Below, in pieces: positions 9,922 through 18,562 of a stretch of DNA of 64,000 bases (its first letter is position 1; every line of letters begins with the position of its first letter). This stretch comes from Devosia subaequoris (GTDB lineage Bacteria > Pseudomonadota > Alphaproteobacteria > Rhizobiales > Devosiaceae). The position numbers and the translations under genes are program-made. The notes under the pieces are model-generated. The model searched no databases. It saw only the letters and a program-made list of their open reading frames with translations, and had not been told where the DNA came from. The stretch lies in contig NZ_JACIEW010000005.1 of NCBI RefSeq assembly GCF_014197055.1, positions 295,889 to 359,888 of the forward strand, written 5' to 3'.

Positions 9922-10622
9922 GTGAACAACAGGAGAGTACTGGCGGTGACGAGCGCGGCGCGCTGGTAGCTGAATACGTCCTGGGCCTGTTGGGACCAGC
10001 CGAGCATGCTCGGGTGGAAGCTCTGATAGCGTCCAACCCTACCTTGCAGGCGGAACGCGATTTCTGGGCAGCCCGCTTTGCCGCACTGGATAACGAATTT
10101 GCCGAGGTGGCAGCGCCGGCCCATGTGCTCGACCGGGTCGAAACGCGGCTGTTCGGTCATGCGCAAAAGGCCTCGATCTGGAACAGCCTGGCACTCTGGC
10201 GCGGCATTACCGCGGGCGCCCTGGCCGTCGCTGTAGCGGCCATTGGATTGAATCTGATGCAGCCAGCGACAAGCGTCAACAGCCTAACCACCCAGCTTGT
10301 GGCAGCGCTCGAAGCCGAGGGAAGCGATGTGCGCTTCCTGGCTCTCTACGACGGCGCCGGAGCGGTACGGCTGACTGCGCTTTCGGGCGAGGTTCCCTCG
10401 GATCGCGATCTGGAACTGTGGGCGATCCAGGGCGAGCAGGACGCCATTTCCATGGGCGTCATCCCGGTCAATGAGCGCTCTGTGGTACCACTGAGCGAAG
10501 AGGTCCGAACTGGATGGGGTGAGGGCTCGGTGCTGGCGATTACGCTCGAGCCCAAGGGCGGTGCGCCCGAAGGCAAGGCGACCGGTCCGGTTGTGGCCCT
10601 GGGCGAAGTGCACCAGATCTAA
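9918..10622 (+). CDS. RskA-type membrane anti-sigma factor
   Basis: A 234-residue protein starting in the ATGA overlap with the sigma gene. The N-terminal 80 residues form the sigma-binding helical domain (EYVLGLLGPAEHARVEALI, then ERDFWAARFAAL). One transmembrane helix follows (ITAGALAVAVAAIGLNL). The C-terminal periplasmic domain has the RskA-family ending (DRDLELWAIQ, ITLEPKGGAP). By family, it holds the partner sigma factor inactive at the membrane until a signal releases it. Its last codons overlap the convergent tilS stop by a few bases, so the two transcripts are antisense at their ends. Confidence 0.92.
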   Translation: MSEQQESTGGDERGALVAEYVLGLLGPAEHARVEALIASNPTLQAERDFWAARFAALDNEFAEVAAPAHVLDRVETRLFGHAQKASIWNSLALWRGITAGALAVAVAAIGLNLMQPATSVNSLTTQLVAALEAEGSDVRFLALYDGAGAVRLTALSGEVPSDRDLELWAIQGEQDAISMGVIPVNERSVVPLSEEVRTGWGEGSVLAITLEPKGGAPEGKATGPVVALGEVHQI

Positions 10623-11893
10623 TCGACCAGCAGTTCCACGGCGATCCTGTCGTCGAAGGACCAGCCGCCCAAGGAGAGAATTTCGCCCTCGGCGTCGCGC
10701 ACCAGAGGCGCGGTGCGGATGGCTTCGGCCGGAGTGGTCACCTTGAATCCCAGAAAATGCTCGAGCCTATGACGCGGCATGAAGTCGGTGGCGCCAGCGA
10801 TCAGGCCCGTCGCGCCTGAAAGATTGGTGATCATGAAGCGTTGATCCCAGACCAGTTTTTGATGCGCCCCCAGGGCGCAGGGTTCCGGCAGGGCTCGGCC
10901 CGGCTCCCGGGAGACGGTCAATCCTTTTCCCTTCAAACGCACCACGGCGCCCAGCAGCGTTGCGGCGCGCGGCAGATCTCCCATGGCGATCTGATCGTAG
11001 AGTTTTTCAATTTGGCCCAGTGCCCGCGGCTTTTGCCGGCCGCCGACAATGTTGAGCGTGCGCGCCAGCACGCGCCGGCCGATGGCCGGGCTGAGGGCGT
11101 GAAATGCGTCCTGAGGCAGGCTGGCGGCGCCGAAGCCATCCAGTGTCACCAGCTCGTCAAAGGCGGCATCGGCCATCTGGGTGAGGGCCAAGTCGGCCTC
11201 GGCCATCCGGTTGGCAAAACGGGAAAGGGTGGCGCTGTCCAGGCCGTCTTCGGCCAGTTGCGGCAAGCGCTTGCGCCAACGCACACGCTCATAGGCGCTG
11301 TCTTTGTTGGATGGATCGCTCACAGGGGTGAGACCGGCCTCTTCGACCAGCAAAGCCATGCTGGCCGGTTCAACATCGAGCAAGGGCCGGAACACCGTGA
11401 TATTCTCGACCTGGCTCAGCGAAGTCATGCCCTTGAGCCCCTCTATGCCGCTGCCATGGGCCAAGCGCATCAGCACTGTCTCGGCCTGGTCGGCGCGATG
11501 GTGGGCGGTCAGCAGCAAACTTGCGCCATCGGCCTGCATCGCCTCGCCGATGATGCGGTAGCGCGCCTGCCGCGCGGCTTCCTGCAGACCCGTTGGGGGT
11601 TTCTCGCCGGTCCAGCGCAGCCCTTGCGCGTCCAGCCCCAGCTTTTCGGCTTCGCGCAATACCATCTGCACTTCGCTCGCTGCTTCGGGGCGCAGGCCGT
11701 GGTCGAGGCTGTAGACGATCAGCCTGGGGGGCGTGTCGAGCGCCCTGGCCCAGCGCTGGGCCAACAGCATCAGGGCGAGGCTGTCGGGTCCGCCGGAGAC
11801 GGCAAGCCCGATCGCCGCCTGATCTGCCGCCGGTGCGAAAAGGCGCGCTAAAACTTCCGGATCACCCAGGTCGGGTGTCAGGCCGGTGGACAT
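10619..11893 (-). CDS. tilS: tRNA(Ile)-lysidine synthetase
   Basis: Modifies C34 of the AUA-reading tRNA-Ile to lysidine, an essential decoding step. The N-terminal PP-loop ATP-pyrophosphatase motif is SGGPDSLAL near residue 34, and SLDHGLRPEA follows near residue 66. At 424 residues it has the extra C-terminal domain of the longer TilS forms. The start at 11893 lies 16 bp inside the end of cpoB, so the two are co-transcribed and probably translationally coupled. In related genomes ftsH follows tilS; here a convergent sigma/anti-sigma pair follows instead. Confidence 0.93.
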   Translation of the reverse strand: MSTGLTPDLGDPEVLARLFAPAADQAAIGLAVSGGPDSLALMLLAQRWARALDTPPRLIVYSLDHGLRPEAASEVQMVLREAEKLGLDAQGLRWTGEKPPTGLQEAARQARYRIIGEAMQADGASLLLTAHHRADQAETVLMRLAHGSGIEGLKGMTSLSQVENITVFRPLLDVEPASMALLVEEAGLTPVSDPSNKDSAYERVRWRKRLPQLAEDGLDSATLSRFANRMAEADLALTQMADAAFDELVTLDGFGAASLPQDAFHALSPAIGRRVLARTLNIVGGRQKPRALGQIEKLYDQIAMGDLPRAATLLGAVVRLKGKGLTVSREPGRALPEPCALGAHQKLVWDQRFMITNLSGATGLIAGATDFMPRHRLEHFLGFKVTTPAEAIRTAPLVRDAEGEILSLGGWSFDDRIAVELLVD

Positions 11894-12897
11894 TCGGCCT
11901 TTGCCTTTTCCTCAGCGAGACGGGCCTGGAAGGCCGGGATGGTGTCAGGATAACGTGTCGAGACCTCGCCGAACGTGCGGCATGCAGTTTCCCGCTCCCC
12001 GACGCCGGCGAGGGACACGCCCAGCTTGAGCAGGATGTCGGGCGCCCGCTCGTGATCGGGGTTCTGCTGGTAGGCATCCACCAGCACGTCGGCAGCCTCG
12101 GCATAGGCAGATCGGGCCAGCATGGCTTCGCCCAGCCAGTTTCCGGCGTCCACCACCTGTGGATTGTCCGGATAGAGCTCGATGAACTGGCTGAATTGCT
12201 GTTCGGCGAACGCATAATCTCCGGCCAGCATCGCCTCATACCCGGCCCGGAACTGGGCGTCCGCATCCGGATTGCCGGTCTGGTCGGCCGCCGGGTCGTA
12301 GCTCAAATTCAGCGGCTCGCCCGTGATCAGGTCGATGCCACCAGCCAGGCCAGTACCAACCAGGGGGTCGCCCGATTGGCCCAGATCGTCCATGGGCGCA
12401 CTGCCATCGTCAAAGGTGGGATCGAATTCGATTTCGCCGGGCAGGGGCTGCACCCCCTGCTCGGGAATATCGGTCAGTGGCACTTCGGATTCGGTGGCGG
12501 CAGGGTTCTGCGGCAACGCCTCGGGCTGGGTGGCGCCGCCCGCTGGTGTTGCCGCCTCACCGTTTCCCGGGCCACCGCCTTCCAGTGCCTGAAAGCGGAA
12601 TTCGGCGTCTTCCTGAAAACGGTTGAGAATTTCCTGCAGCTGGGTGAGCTGGAAGGTCAAGCCCTCGACCTGGCCATTGAGCACGCGGATCTGCTCTTCA
12701 AGCTGCTGGATGCGCACCATGAGCTGGGCATTGTCGGCCTGGGCGACCAGAATGCGGCCGCCGTCATTGTTGAAGCTGAGGCCGCTCAATTCGCCCGGTG
12801 GCAGCGTGGTCTGGGCCTGCACTGCCGGGGCGCAGAGACCGATGCCAAGCGCACATAGCGCCGCGCGGCCAAGTTTCTTGAAATTCCTAAGCGTCAC
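11878..12897 (-). CDS. cpoB: Cell division coordinator / Tol-Pal protein YbgF
   Basis: A periplasmic protein that links the Tol-Pal machine to peptidoglycan synthesis. I use the GTG at 12897 (VTLRNFKKLG) because GGAGG lies at 12903-12907. The frame is open 22 codons further up without support. A signal peptide ends near AVQA-QTTLPP. A coiled coil follows (LMVRIQQLEEQIRVLNGQ, LTFQLTQLQEIL), then a long acidic, Pro/Gly-rich linker, and a C-terminal TPR region (EAMLAGDYAFAEQQFSQFI, NWLGEAMLARSAYAEAADVL). It sits downstream of pal behind a strong terminator-like hairpin. Confidence 0.9.
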   Translation of the reverse strand: MTLRNFKKLGRAALCALGIGLCAPAVQAQTTLPPGELSGLSFNNDGGRILVAQADNAQLMVRIQQLEEQIRVLNGQVEGLTFQLTQLQEILNRFQEDAEFRFQALEGGGPGNGEAATPAGGATQPEALPQNPAATESEVPLTDIPEQGVQPLPGEIEFDPTFDDGSAPMDDLGQSGDPLVGTGLAGGIDLITGEPLNLSYDPAADQTGNPDADAQFRAGYEAMLAGDYAFAEQQFSQFIELYPDNPQVVDAGNWLGEAMLARSAYAEAADVLVDAYQQNPDHERAPDILLKLGVSLAGVGERETACRTFGEVSTRYPDTIPAFQARLAEEKAKAECPPA

Positions 12898-12970
12898 GCC
12901 TGCCTCCGAAATGCTGCCAATGCTGGCCAAGATGGGGATTCTGCGTCCGCGGATAAAGAGCAATTTTGGT

Positions 12971-13011
12971 CAAAAGAAAGCGCCCGGACCATTTTCTGGT
13001 TCCGGGCGCTC
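12971..13011 (-). terminator. Intrinsic terminator between pal and cpoB
   Basis: On the minus strand a stem of about 12 bp (AGCGCCCGG-ACC paired with GGT-CCGGGCGCT, one bulged base) closes an A-rich loop and is followed by TTTCTTTTG. It lies 30 bp after the pal stop and before cpoB. It should end most pal transcripts and reduce cpoB/tilS expression, unless they have their own promoter. Confidence 0.8.
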
Positions 13012-13040
13012 TTGCCTCCAGTTTTCACTGGATCCGATGC

Positions 13041-13535
13041 CTATTGGACGACAGTGACCGCGCGGCGGTTCTGGCTCCAGCAGGAGATGTCATTACAGAT
13101 CGCCACCGGGCGTTCCTTGCCGAAAGACTGGCTGGTGATGCGCTGAGCGTTGACGCCGCGGCTGACCAGATAGTTCACCACCACCGACGCGCGGCGAGCG
13201 CCCAGGGCAATATTGTATTCACGGGTGCCGCGTTCGTCGGCATGGCCTTCGATCATGATGCGGTAATTGGCGTATTGGTTGAGCCACTGGGCCTGCTTGT
13301 CGAGCGTGGCCATGGCTTCGCTGGTCAGCGAGCTGGAGTCGGTTTCAAAGAAAACGCGGTCACCGACGGTGACAATGAATTCCTGCTGGCTGCCCGGAGC
13401 GCCGGCTCCGGTATTGCCGACGCCGGTCAGGCCGACATTGTCGGTGGCGCTGCGCGAACAGGCGGCGATGACCACTACGAACAGCAGCATGGCTGCGGCG
13501 CGCAGGGCGGAATTGATGGGTGCGGGGATGACCAC
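13041..13535 (-). CDS. pal: Peptidoglycan-associated lipoprotein
   Basis: An outer-membrane lipoprotein that binds peptidoglycan and TolB. The GTG start at 13535 has AGGAG about six bases upstream. The signal peptide ends in lipobox IAAC with the lipidated cysteine near residue 26. A short glycine-rich linker precedes an OmpA-like domain (residues about 55-160) with the diaminopimelate-binding signature IMIEGHADERGTREYN. Length (164) is typical. Its partners tolQRAB are at 37.6-41.3 kb, not directly upstream as in most relatives. Confidence 0.95.
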   Translation of the reverse strand: MVIPAPINSALRAAAMLLFVVVIAACSRSATDNVGLTGVGNTGAGAPGSQQEFIVTVGDRVFFETDSSSLTSEAMATLDKQAQWLNQYANYRIMIEGHADERGTREYNIALGARRASVVVNYLVSRGVNAQRITSQSFGKERPVAICNDISCWSQNRRAVTVVQ

Positions 13536-13782
13536 GGGAGGCTCCTAAGGGAAAGGCTTCAATCTTAAGGACAGCATTTACCGCGCTTATTCTTAAAACC
13601 GGGTGTGCCAGAGTGGTTAATCGCCAGCTAATGGGGCGCGGATGTGGCGGGAATCCTGGCTTTTTTGTGGCGTTGCCGCGGCGCAACAGGGGAGGCGGTA
13701 TTGGTCGACAGGGTTAAGAGCAGGCTTTGAAATCCGGCCGATCCCCAGCGGGTGCGTCCAGCCGGTTACGGCGCGCCAGGCA

Positions 13783-14808
13783 TCACCCTTCCGTCAGCTT
13801 GAATTCGATACGACGGTTGCGGCGGTAGGCTTCGTCGGTCTCGGCGGGATCGAGCGGCGTGAATTCGCCGAAGCCGGCCGCCACGAGGCGGTTGGGCGAG
13901 ACGCCCTGGGTGACCAGATATTGCGCCACAGAGATGGCGCGGGCCGCTGAGAGTTCCCAGTTGGACGGGAATCTCGCGTTGGAGATCGGGCGGCTATCGG
14001 TATGACCGTCGATGCGCAGCACCCAATTGATGTCTGGCGGGATCTCGGTCTCAAGCTGCAATATGGCGTCGGCCAGTGAATCGAGCTGGGGCAGGGCGGC
14101 CGGATTGACCTCGGCCTGGCCGGCGTCGAACAGCACCTCGGACTGGAACACGAAGCGGTCGCCGACCACGGTGACATCGGCGCGGCCTTCCAGAATTTCG
14201 CGGAGGCGCCCGAAGAAGTCGGAGCGGTAGCGGGTCAGGTCCTGCACACGCTGGGCCAGTGCCAGATTGAGGCGGCGGCCCAGGTCGGCAATCTGGGTGC
14301 GGGACTCGGCATCACGGGCTTCAGAGGCCTCCAGGGCAGCCTCAAGCGCGCCGATCTGGGACCGTAGCGCCGCCAATTGCTGGTTGAGCAGGGCCACCTG
14401 GGCATTGGCCTCATCGGAAAGCTGTTCGGCCTGCAGCAGGTCCGATTCCAGCGCCGCGATGGTGTCGTCGCGATCGCCAAGCCCCGCGCCGATGCCGGCG
14501 AGCCGATCTGACAGGGCTTCGTTTTCCGACTGGGCTCCGGCCAGGGTCGCGGTCAGGGTGGCCAACTGGGCATTGAGGTCGTCGGAATTGGCGCGTTCGA
14601 GTTGCAGCAATTCGGTCAGCTCGGCAATCTGGCTGTTGAGCCGGGCCAGCGCCGTGTCGCGTCCCTGAATCTCCTGGCCGAGGAAAAACTGGGTCAGCAT
14701 GAACAGCGAAAGCATGAAGATGATGACGAGCAGCAGGCTCGACAGCGCATCGACAAAGCCGGGCCAGTAATTGGCTTCCTGTCTGCGGCGGGCGCGCGCG
14801 GCGGGCAT
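13783..14808 (-). CDS. MotB/OmpA-type partner of a non-flagellar proton channel
   Basis: A 341-residue inner-membrane protein. After a basic start (MPAARARRRQEANYW) there is one helix, GFVDALSSLLLVIIFML, whose aspartate matches the proton-carrying Asp of MotB/ZorB proteins. A long coiled coil follows (residues about 45-185, repeated leucine heptads). A C-terminal OmpA-like peptidoglycan-binding domain ends the protein (LRIDGHTDSRPISNA). It lies 3 bp after the MotA/TolQ-like gene, so the two almost certainly form one complex. There are no flagellar genes nearby. The role is probably envelope maintenance (inference). Confidence 0.82.
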   Translation of the reverse strand: MPAARARRRQEANYWPGFVDALSSLLLVIIFMLSLFMLTQFFLGQEIQGRDTALARLNSQIAELTELLQLERANSDDLNAQLATLTATLAGAQSENEALSDRLAGIGAGLGDRDDTIAALESDLLQAEQLSDEANAQVALLNQQLAALRSQIGALEAALEASEARDAESRTQIADLGRRLNLALAQRVQDLTRYRSDFFGRLREILEGRADVTVVGDRFVFQSEVLFDAGQAEVNPAALPQLDSLADAILQLETEIPPDINWVLRIDGHTDSRPISNARFPSNWELSAARAISVAQYLVTQGVSPNRLVAAGFGEFTPLDPAETDEAYRRNRRIEFKLTEG

Positions 14809-14811
14809 GGG

Positions 14812-15807
14812 CTAGTTCCGGCGCTCGTTGTCGGCTTCGTCGAGCATGGCCTGGATCAGGTCGCGCAGCTTCTGGTTGGTTTCGCCCTGCTCGGTGATGT
14901 AGCGGCGCAAATCCTCCTGCTCGGTGCGGATATGCTTGACCAGTCCGTCAATGCCACGGGCCAGTTCAGCCATGGCGCGAATGGCGTTCTGCGAGGAATT
15001 CTGGTTCTGCATATTGGCGCCCATGCGCTCGATCATGGCCTGCATGTCGGCACCGGCGACGCCCATGGAATTGGCCTGCATAGCGGTGACCGGATGATCC
15101 AGCTCCGTCATCGAGGTCATCCAATCCTCAAGATCGGTATAAAAGGCGTTCTGCGCCTGGCTGGTCTGGAGGTCGAGAAAGCCGAGGATCAGCGATCCGG
15201 CGAGGCCAAACAGGGAGGACGAGAAGGCCGTGCCCATGCCGCCCAGCGGTGCGGCAAGGCCTTCCTTGAGGTTGGCGAACAGGGCTGCGCTATCAGCCGA
15301 GGTAACGTCGAGCGCATTGATGACACCGGCGACCGAGCTCACGGTTTCGAGCAGGCCGTAGAACGTGCCCATGAGGCCGAGGAAGACCAGCAGGCCTGTC
15401 AGATAGCGTGATGTGTCCTTGGCCTCGTCGAGCCGGTTGCCCACCGAGTCGAGAATGGAGCGCATGGAGGCCGGGGTGATGATGGCTTCGCCGATCCGTT
15501 CGCGCAGAATGCCGGCGACCGGCGCCAGCAGCACGGGCGGGCGGGCCGAACTGGCATCGCCATCCTGCAGGGAATTGACCCATTTGACTTCCGGGAACAG
15601 TCGGAAAATCTGCCGGAAGCTGAGGAAAATGCCGATGAACAGGGCAAAGAAGATCATCGAATTGATGAACGGGTTGGCCCAGAAGAACGAAACGATGTTG
15701 GTAGCCAGAATGGCGGCGACCAGCCCCACCAGCACCAGAAAAATGACGATTTTGACCAGATAAACGGTCGGGCTGGAGAGGTGATAGGGGTCGTAAGTCT
15801 GCGTCAT
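14812..15807 (-). CDS. MotA/TolQ/ExbB-family proton channel protein
   Basis: A 331-residue membrane protein. Two N-terminal helices (IVIFLVLVGLVAAILATNIV and SMIFFALFIGIFLSF) precede a cytoplasmic stretch. The channel signature helices follow around residues 130-220 (GLLVFLGLMGTFYGLLETV and AFSSSLFGLAGSLILGFLD), matching MotA/TolQ proteins. The C-terminal 90 residues are cytoplasmic and partly coiled. Its immediate downstream partner is the OmpA-domain protein. Together they resemble the energised ZorAB/MotAB architecture, but no ZorC/ZorD-like defence genes lie beside them. Confidence 0.85.
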   Translation of the reverse strand: MTQTYDPYHLSSPTVYLVKIVIFLVLVGLVAAILATNIVSFFWANPFINSMIFFALFIGIFLSFRQIFRLFPEVKWVNSLQDGDASSARPPVLLAPVAGILRERIGEAIITPASMRSILDSVGNRLDEAKDTSRYLTGLLVFLGLMGTFYGLLETVSSVAGVINALDVTSADSAALFANLKEGLAAPLGGMGTAFSSSLFGLAGSLILGFLDLQTSQAQNAFYTDLEDWMTSMTELDHPVTAMQANSMGVAGADMQAMIERMGANMQNQNSSQNAIRAMAELARGIDGLVKHIRTEQEDLRRYITEQGETNQKLRDLIQAMLDEADNERRN

Positions 15808-15924
15808 CTGTCCCGAACCTTTGCCCCTCGCGCGCGCAAATCAACCGCCCCTGAGTCTAGAGGCGGTGGAAAGGCGTGACAATTAAAAAGGTTAGCGGCA
15901 CGCAGTGACAGGAATGCGGCAGCG

Positions 15925-16719
15925 CTACTGGACCTTGCGCAAGGATTTGAGCAATGCACCCTGCAACGTCTCGTTGCCAGCCACGATCTGGCCGTTCCAG
16001 ACAGAGCCGGGCTGGCCCGCAAAGTCGGTCACAAGGCCACCGGCTTCCTTGACCATCAGCAGGCCCGGCGCGACGTCCCAGGGTTTCAGCCCCGCTTCCC
16101 AGAGCGCATCGAACCGCCCGGCGGCAAGCCAGGCCATGTCGACCGCGATCGAGCCGGAGCGACGAATGCCGGCGACAGCAGGATTGATCGTGGCGAGCTG
16201 GCGCAATTGCAGCGTGTCATTGCTGGTGCCCTGGGTCTTGATGCCGGTGGTGACCACTGCATCGGACAGATGCCGGCGACCGGCGACGCGCAGGCGCTTG
16301 GTGTCGGCCAGCCAGGCACCGCCGCCCCTTTCGGCGGTGTAGAGCTCGTCCATGATCGGATTGTAGATCACCGAGGCAACAATCTCGTCGCCGCGCTGCA
16401 GGGCGATCGCGACGGCGAACAGGGGAATGGAATGCAGGAAATTGGTGGTGCCATCGAGCGGATCGATGATCCAGGTGTGCTGACCGTCGGTGCCGGCAAC
16501 CTCGCCGCCCTCTTCCATGAGAAACGCGTAGGTCGGGCGGGCCTTGCGCAGTTCGTCATAGACGATCTGCTCGGCGCGCAGATCGGCCTTGGAGACGAAA
16601 TCGGCGGGGCCCTTGCGAGAGACCTGCAGGTTCTCGACTTCGTTGAAATCGCGTGCCAGCGACTTGCCGGCCTTGATGGCCGCACTGACCATGACGTTGA
16701 GAAGGGCGGAACGGGCCAT
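15925..16719 (-). CDS. suhB: Inositol monophosphatase family protein
   Basis: A 264-residue soluble Mg-dependent, Li-sensitive type phosphatase. The metal-binding motifs are visible: EEGGE near residue 70, DPLDGTTNFLH near 87-97, and WDVAPGLLMVKEAGG near 213. Family members dephosphorylate inositol-1-phosphate or act on rRNA biogenesis as SuhB; which applies is not visible. It lies between the Sel1-repeat gene and the MotA-like gene on the same strand, with gaps of about 130 and 117 bp, so it may be independently transcribed. Confidence 0.9.
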   Translation of the reverse strand: MARSALLNVMVSAAIKAGKSLARDFNEVENLQVSRKGPADFVSKADLRAEQIVYDELRKARPTYAFLMEEGGEVAGTDGQHTWIIDPLDGTTNFLHSIPLFAVAIALQRGDEIVASVIYNPIMDELYTAERGGGAWLADTKRLRVAGRRHLSDAVVTTGIKTQGTSNDTLQLRQLATINPAVAGIRRSGSIAVDMAWLAAGRFDALWEAGLKPWDVAPGLLMVKEAGGLVTDFAGQPGSVWNGQIVAGNETLQGALLKSLRKVQ

Positions 16720-16850
16720 GACGTGGATTGCTCGCTAGCTCATGCGGGTCGACCGGGGCGGGCAGAGCGGTCTGCCGGCCGGCCAAGGGGCAGATGCCCC
16801 GCCGCTGGATTGAAGTGTGGCGCGCTTATTGCCCCAGAACCGAGGCTGGT

Positions 16851-17960
16851 TCAAGGGGCTTGCGTTTCCGTGCCCTCAGCGGAGGTTCCGGTTTCGGATG
16901 CGTCCGGGGACGCGGGATTGGGATCGACCACCTGGGTGGGAGCATTGTCGGCGTCCGTGGGGCTGGGCAGAACGGGCCCTTCCACGGTCGGCACGGTGGC
17001 GACAGTTTCTATACTGAGCGGGGTGGATGGCCAGAAGCGGGCGCGTTCTTCGGCGCGTTCCAGCGCTTGGGCAGGGATTGATACCAGCAGGCGATCGAGA
17101 TCGGGGTCGGTGAGGCCTTGCCGACGCGCCAGCGCGCGCCACATGGCCGCTTCTTCAAGATCAAGGGTGACGCCTTCGCCTACGGCGAGAAGCTTGGCAT
17201 AGCGGTTCTGGGCCACGACATTGCCTGCGCTCGCGGCAACGCCATACCAGAAAGCGGCGGCCTCGATGTCCTGCTCGACGCCCTGGCCGAGATAAAGCAG
17301 GGTTGCATAATCGACCTGCGCATCAGCCAAACCCGCTTCGGCGGCGCGGCGGATGTAGTCGGCGCCCTGTTCGATATCGGGAGCAAGGCCCGCGCCTTCG
17401 AGCAGCATGGCGCCATAATCATAAAGGGCCTCGGGCAGTTCGGCGTCTGCCGCTTGCTTCATCAACTCGGCTGCACGCGTCAGGTTCGGGTCGGCATAAA
17501 CCCCTTCGACGTGGAGCAGGGCCAGATTGTACTTGGCCGGGATATAGCCAGCCTCCGCTGAGGCCGTGAACAATTCGGCAGCGCGCTGGCGGTTGCGAGG
17601 GACGCCGACGCCGTCCTGATACAGCATGCCCAATTCAAAGGTGGCAAGCCGGTCGCCATTATTGGATGCCAACTGATACCAGCCGGCTGCGCGCTCGGTA
17701 TTCTGCGCCACGCCCAGGCCTCGGGCATAGATTTCCGCGATCAAAGTCTGGGCGGCAGCATCACCCTGCTCGGCCCGCGGCAGGGCCAGCTCCAGCGCAG
17801 TCAGAAAATAGCCGCGCTGATAGGCGCCGAAGGCATAGTCGGTGGGCGCGCGAGGGCCGAACACAGAATCGTTGATCTGGTCGGCCACATTGTTCTGCGC
17901 CAAGGCGGGCACTACCGCGCCAGCCATCATCAATGCGAGCAGGATAGGCGCGTGCTTCAT
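16851..17960 (-). CDS. Exported Sel1-repeat (TPR-like) protein
   Basis: A 369-residue periplasmic protein. The signal peptide is MKHAPILLALMMAGAVVPALA. The start at 17960 overlaps the stop of the ThiE-like gene as ATGA. At least six Sel1 repeats follow (pattern AxxxLAxxYxxGxGVxxDxxxAAxWY, e.g. LATFELGMLYQDGVGVPRN). These are solenoid scaffolds for protein-protein contact. The last 60 residues are a Pro/Thr/Asp-rich tail (EGPVLPSPTDADNAP). Translational coupling to a ThiE-like cytoplasmic protein is unusual, and no function can be deduced. Confidence 0.85.
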   Translation of the reverse strand: MKHAPILLALMMAGAVVPALAQNNVADQINDSVFGPRAPTDYAFGAYQRGYFLTALELALPRAEQGDAAAQTLIAEIYARGLGVAQNTERAAGWYQLASNNGDRLATFELGMLYQDGVGVPRNRQRAAELFTASAEAGYIPAKYNLALLHVEGVYADPNLTRAAELMKQAADAELPEALYDYGAMLLEGAGLAPDIEQGADYIRRAAEAGLADAQVDYATLLYLGQGVEQDIEAAAFWYGVAASAGNVVAQNRYAKLLAVGEGVTLDLEEAAMWRALARRQGLTDPDLDRLLVSIPAQALERAEERARFWPSTPLSIETVATVPTVEGPVLPSPTDADNAPTQVVDPNPASPDASETGTSAEGTETQAP

Positions 17961-18562
17961 GTGTCTGCCCTGGCGGCCGCGTCGATGGCGCTGAGCGCTG
18001 CGGCTGGATCGTCGGCCGCCCAGATGCAATCGGAGAGGGCGACAAACTCGGCCCCGGTCTGGTCGAGGGCGCCAGCTTCGATCTGCGGATCGGAATAGAT
18101 TGCCGGGACTTCGAAGGTTTCGGCCCACCATGCCGCCAGATCTGCTGCGGCGGAATCCGGCTTGCCGCCCAGCGGGCCAAACATGACGTAGTCGACGTCG
18201 AGTTCGCCAAAGCTCATGGCGTCGTGGCGCGAGCGGACATTGCCGACCCCGACTATTCCCTCGGGCTTGAGCAGCGAGATGGCTTCGCGGATGGCCTCGG
18301 TACCACCGCTGGTGACATGCACGCCATCGGCACCGAGGCGCCGAGCGAGTTCGGCGTCATCCTCAAGCAGGACGGCGGCGCCAGCGGCCTGGCCGATCTG
18401 GATGACGCGCTCGGCAAGGGCGGTGTATCCGGCATCGTCCTGGCCAGCGCGCCGCACCAGGAGGGCTGCGATTTCCGGGCCGGACAGCACGCTCATGAGC
18501 TGGCGCGGAAACTGCTCAAGCTGCGGATTTTCCGGTGTGATGAGATAGAGCTGCGGAGCCAT
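17957..18562 (-). CDS. Thiamine-phosphate-synthase-like (ThiE/TenI fold) protein
   Basis: A 201-residue TIM-barrel protein starting at 18562 (MAPQLYLITPE). Family landmarks are LGADGVHVTSG near residue 90 and GVGNVRSRHDAMSFGELDVDYVMFGPLGG near 115-145. The last matches the ThiE phosphate-binding strand but lacks the usual Thr-Lys segment. No other thiamine gene is adjacent. It may have lost ThiE activity, as TenI did. It is translationally coupled to the exported Sel1-repeat gene. I call it ThiE-like and do not assign a reaction. Confidence 0.75.
   Translation of the reverse strand: MAPQLYLITPENPQLEQFPRQLMSVLSGPEIAALLVRRAGQDDAGYTALAERVIQIGQAAGAAVLLEDDAELARRLGADGVHVTSGGTEAIREAISLLKPEGIVGVGNVRSRHDAMSFGELDVDYVMFGPLGGKPDSAAADLAAWWAETFEVPAIYSDPQIEAGALDQTGAEFVALSDCIWAADDPAAALSAIDAAARADT

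Noticed and set aside
13783..15807. A Zorya-type phage defence system
   Set aside because: Only the ZorA/ZorB-like architecture is present. Neighbours are pal and suhB with no helicase or nuclease effector, so a housekeeping envelope role is more likely.
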